This document shows positions 61,782 through 64,000 of a stretch of 64,000 nt of DNA, piece by piece (the stretch's first letter is position 1; every line of letters begins with the position of its first letter). The notes beneath the pieces were generated by a model, which was not told where the DNA came from, searched no databases, and saw only the letters and a list, made by a program, of their open reading frames with translations. This stretch comes from JAJYVT01 sp035534455 (GTDB lineage: Bacteria; Actinomycetota; Acidimicrobiia; Acidimicrobiales; RAAP-2), in contig DATLRV010000006.1 in assembly GCA_035534455.1 (NCBI GenBank), positions 1-64,000 on the forward strand, given 5' to 3'. The translations under genes and the position numbers were made by a program.

Positions 61782-63281
61782 GTGCCCGCTGACACACCGA
61801 CCCCACCCGGCCACTCGACCCCAGACGGCCACTCGACCCCAGACGGCCACTCCGGTCTGTCCGACCACCGGTCGCCGGCCGGCCTCCCCCGTACGATCGG
61901 CGAGCTGAAGGAGTCCGGCTGGCGTTCGGTCCCGGTCGCCGACGAGCTTCGGCGCAACGCCTCCCGGCGCATCGCCGAGGGCCGCCCGGTCGTCGAGGGG
62001 GTCCTCGGTTTCGACGAGACCGTCGTTCCCCAGCTCGAGAACGCGCTGCTCGCCGGCCACGACATGATCCTCCTCGGCGAGCGGGGCCAGGCGAAGACCC
62101 GGGTCATCCGCGCGCTCGCCACACTGCTCGACGAGTGGCTGCCCGTCGTCGCGGGGTCCGAGATCAACGACGACCCCTACCATCCCACGTCACGCTTCGC
62201 CCGGCTGCGCGTCGCGGACGAGGGGGACGCGACGCCCGTGGCGTGGGTGCACCGCTCCGACCGCTACGGCGAGAAGCTCGCCACGCCCGACACCTCGATC
62301 GCGGACCTGATCGGCGAGGTGGACCCGATCAAGGTGGCCGAGGGCCGATACCTGTCCGACGAGCTGACCCTCCACTACGGGCTCGTGCCCCGGGTCAACC
62401 GCGGGATCTTCGCCATCAACGAGCTACCCGATCTCGCCGAGCGCATCCAGGTGGGACTCTTGAACGTGCTCGAGGAGCGCGACGTCCAGATCCGCGGGCA
62501 CCGCGTGCGCCTCCCCCTCGACGTCGTCCTCGCCGCGACCGCGAACCCCGAGGACTACACGAACCGGGGACGCATCATCACCCCGTTGAAGGACCGATTC
62601 GGCGCACAGATCCGCACGCACTACCCGCGGGACGCGGCCACCGAGGTCGCGGTCGTGCGGGCAGAGGCGCACGTGCCCGCCGAGGGGGTCCCCGTCGTCG
62701 TGCCGGAGTACCTCGAAGAGGTCGTGGCCGAGATCAGCCAGCTCGCTCGCCGGAGCCCCCATCTCAACCAGCGGAGCGGTGTGTCGGTGCGCCTCAGCAT
62801 CGCCAACTACGAGACCCTCGTGGCGAACGCGCGCCGACGAGCCCTTCGCACCGGCGAGCCCGAGGCGGTGCCACGGGTGAGCGACCTGGCGTCGCTGGTC
62901 AGCTCGACGCAGGGAAAGGTGGAGGTCGAGGCCCTCGAAGAAGGGCGAGAAGAAGAGGTGATCGCCCAGCTGGTGGCGGCGGCCGTCCTCGCCGTCTTCC
63001 GTCGCCGGGTGGTGCTCTCCGACCCCGCCGGAGTGGTCGCCGACTTCGACGCCGGAAAGGTCGTGCACACCGGGGACGACCTGCCCTCCCCGGACTATCT
63101 GTCGGCCCTCCGGGACGTCCCCGGGCTGGAGGGGCCGGCCCGCGGCCTCGCCGGGGGCCACGGGGAGTCACCGGCGGCGCTGGCGGCGGCGGTCGAGTTC
63201 GTGCTCGAGGGCCTCCACCTCACCAAGCGCCTGAACAAGGAAGCCTCCGGCAGCCGGGCGCTCTACCGCAGCCGGCGATGA
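61782..63281 (+). CDS. MoxR-type AAA+ ATPase (magnesium-chelatase I-like)
   Basis: 499 residues. Walker A is GERGQAKT (99-106) and Walker B is in GIFAINELPDLAERIQVGLL; sensor 1 is in AATANPEDYTNRG. This is the MoxR/BchI branch of AAA+ proteins, which acts with von Willebrand A partners to remodel or load metals into target proteins. GTG 61782 follows a TAGGCT box. Its first 30 residues are Pro/His/Asp-rich and include an exact 18-bp tandem repeat. The pair with the next gene resembles mycobacterial Rv0958-Rv0959. The target is unknown. Confidence 0.88.
   Translation: MPADTPTPPGHSTPDGHSTPDGHSGLSDHRSPAGLPRTIGELKESGWRSVPVADELRRNASRRIAEGRPVVEGVLGFDETVVPQLENALLAGHDMILLGERGQAKTRVIRALATLLDEWLPVVAGSEINDDPYHPTSRFARLRVADEGDATPVAWVHRSDRYGEKLATPDTSIADLIGEVDPIKVAEGRYLSDELTLHYGLVPRVNRGIFAINELPDLAERIQVGLLNVLEERDVQIRGHRVRLPLDVVLAATANPEDYTNRGRIITPLKDRFGAQIRTHYPRDAATEVAVVRAEAHVPAEGVPVVVPEYLEEVVAEISQLARRSPHLNQRSGVSVRLSIANYETLVANARRRALRTGEPEAVPRVSDLASLVSSTQGKVEVEALEEGREEEVIAQLVAAAVLAVFRRRVVLSDPAGVVADFDAGKVVHTGDDLPSPDYLSALRDVPGLEGPARGLAGGHGESPAALAAAVEFVLEGLHLTKRLNKEASGSRALYRSRR
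61809..61853 (+). repeat. 18-bp tandem repeat, MoxR-type ATPase N-terminus
   Basis: GGCCACTCGACCCCAGAC occurs twice exactly (61809-61826, 61827-61844), with the first nine bases nearly repeated a third time. Encodes GHSTPD units. Confidence 0.9.
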
Positions 63282-63297
63282 GCAGCCGGCGATGAGC
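63270..63297 (+). repeat. 14-bp tandem duplication at a gene junction
   Basis: AGCCGGCGATGAGC occurs twice in tandem. The first copy holds the ATPase stop (TGA 63279-63281) together with an ATG; the second holds the ATG used by the next gene. A former ATGA overlap appears to have been duplicated. Confidence 0.9.
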
Positions 63298-64000
63298 GTC
63301 CGCTACGACTACTCCGCGTGGGACGGGTCCCAGGAGGGGTCCGGCATCGACGCCGACGCGCTGCTGGGGGAGCTGACCGACGAGCTCCTCGCCGGGGGCG
63401 ATCTCGACGCGGCGCTGCGGCGGCTGCTCCGCAGCGGGATGCAGACCGCCGACGGGGACCGGGTGATGGGCATGCGCGAGATGCTCGATCGGCTCCGCCG
63501 GCGGCGCGCCGAGCTCCTCAGCCAGGGCGACCCCGATGGGAGGCTCGCCCACCTCTCGGGCGAGCTCGACGGGATCGTCGCCGACGAGCGCGCCGCCGTC
63601 GACGCCCTGGAGGACGAGGCCCGCGCGTCGGGCGACGCGCGGCGGGCGGCGGTCACCTCCGAGGTCGCCGCGGAGCGCCGCATCGCACTCGACCTCCTTC
63701 CGGGCGACGTCGCGGGGCGCGTGCGGGAGCTCCAGCAGTACGAGTTCGTCTCGCCCGAGGCGCGCGAGCGCTTCAACGAGTTGCTCGAGGAGCTCCGACA
63801 GGAAGTCGCCGACACGTACTTCCGGGGGATGTCGGACGCGATGCGCGGCGCGGACCCCGAGGAGCTCGCCCGCATGCGGGAGGCCTTCGACCGGCTGAAC
63901 CGCATGATCGAGCAGCGGGAGCGGGGCGAGGAGCTCGACCCGGGCTTCGACGCCTTCATGGAGGAGTTCGGCGACCTCTTTCCCGGCGCGACCACGCTCG
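63292..64000 (+). CDS. Partner of MoxR ATPase, probable VWA protein (3' end outside window)
   Basis: At least 236 residues, open to the window edge. MSVRYDYSAWDGSQEGSGID starts it; the rest is charged and strongly helical, with a likely coiled coil around RMREMLDRLRRRRAELL-like residues 60-75 and RMREAFDRLNRMIEQRERGE near 200. No VWA motif (DxSxS) is reached yet. Its position after a MoxR-type ATPase and its N-terminus match the long CoxE/VWA partner family of actinobacteria (Rv0959-like). ATG 63292 is chosen because the ATG at 63278 gives only a five-codon frame. Confidence 0.75.
   Translation, partial: MSVRYDYSAWDGSQEGSGIDADALLGELTDELLAGGDLDAALRRLLRSGMQTADGDRVMGMREMLDRLRRRRAELLSQGDPDGRLAHLSGELDGIVADERAAVDALEDEARASGDARRAAVTSEVAAERRIALDLLPGDVAGRVRELQQYEFVSPEARERFNELLEELRQEVADTYFRGMSDAMRGADPEELARMREAFDRLNRMIEQRERGEELDPGFDAFMEEFGDLFPGATTL

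Noticed and set aside
63278..63292. Five-codon frame MSSRR between the ATPase and its partner
   Set aside because: A by-product of the 14-bp duplication; too short to be a gene, and the partner starts at 63292.

Overview
The window is a 64 kb stretch of very GC-rich chromosome, nearly all coding, from an actinobacterium. A lineage in or near class Acidimicrobiia is my best reading. The grounds are: actinobacterial gene orders (rpoC-str-S10-spc-alpha followed by glmM/glmS/acpS/nnr/alr/tsa/groES-groEL), Streptomyces-like TAGNNT -10 boxes, a monomeric NADP isocitrate dehydrogenase, a three-gene succinate dehydrogenase with one large membrane subunit, a DUF222-HNH gene, and a secreted protein built of GYWLVASDGG-type repeats that I associate with Acidimicrobiia. 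No rRNA, tRNA, CRISPR array, prophage or insertion sequence was seen.

Layout. 2-7973: the 3' part of rpoC, then rpsL-rpsG-fusA-tuf-rpsJ. 8035-20952: its own promoter and leader, then rplC to rplO, secY, adk, map, with most junctions overlapping by 1-4 bases. 21038-26096: a new promoter, infA-rpmJ-rpsM-rpsK-rpsD-rpoA-rplQ-truA, then rplM-rpsI. 26101-32222: envelope precursor and metabolite-repair genes (glmM, glmS, acpS, nnr, alr). 32219-37644: an alpha/beta hydrolase, a family-4 uracil-DNA glycosylase, the tRNA t6A genes tsaE/tsaB/tsaD with rimI, and rlmN. 37619-39733: a CIRCE-controlled groES and groEL. 39755-43922: Nudix hydrolase, guaB3, pcrA. 44467-45873: a secreted repeat protein with a GH25-like domain. 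45979-52350: a cobalamin-binding mutase subunit, sucCD, purN, purH, folD, metF. 52305-57299: a DUF222-HNH gene and icd on the minus strand, mdh on the plus strand. 57338-61620 (minus): a small unknown gene, an SCP2-like gene and sdhCAB. 61782 to the end: a MoxR-type AAA+ ATPase and the start of its partner gene.

How the genes work together. The first 26 kb supplies translation factors, ribosomal proteins, the RNA polymerase alpha and beta' subunits, the Sec translocon and protein or tRNA maturation enzymes. The middle makes UDP-GlcNAc and D-alanine precursors, repairs NAD(P)H hydrates and modifies tRNA and rRNA. The last 20 kb carries much of the TCA cycle (icd, sucCD, sdhCAB, mdh), a methylmalonyl-CoA-type mutase subunit feeding succinyl-CoA, and purine/one-carbon genes.

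I see no wholly unknown multi-gene system. The most interesting signals concern gene architecture and expression. Three translationally coupled genes (truA, pcrA, purN) appear to start at CTG inside a CTGA overlap, and infA appears to start at CTG behind a good ribosome binding site. Seven genes have a TANNNT box 6-8 bases before the start codon, the geometry of leaderless transcripts. In several junctions the stop codon TAG of one gene forms the first half of the -10 box of the next. Adjacent L22 and S3 genes both carry long acidic Ala/Glu tails, and exact 18-bp tandem repeats lie in the N-terminal extensions of three unrelated genes.
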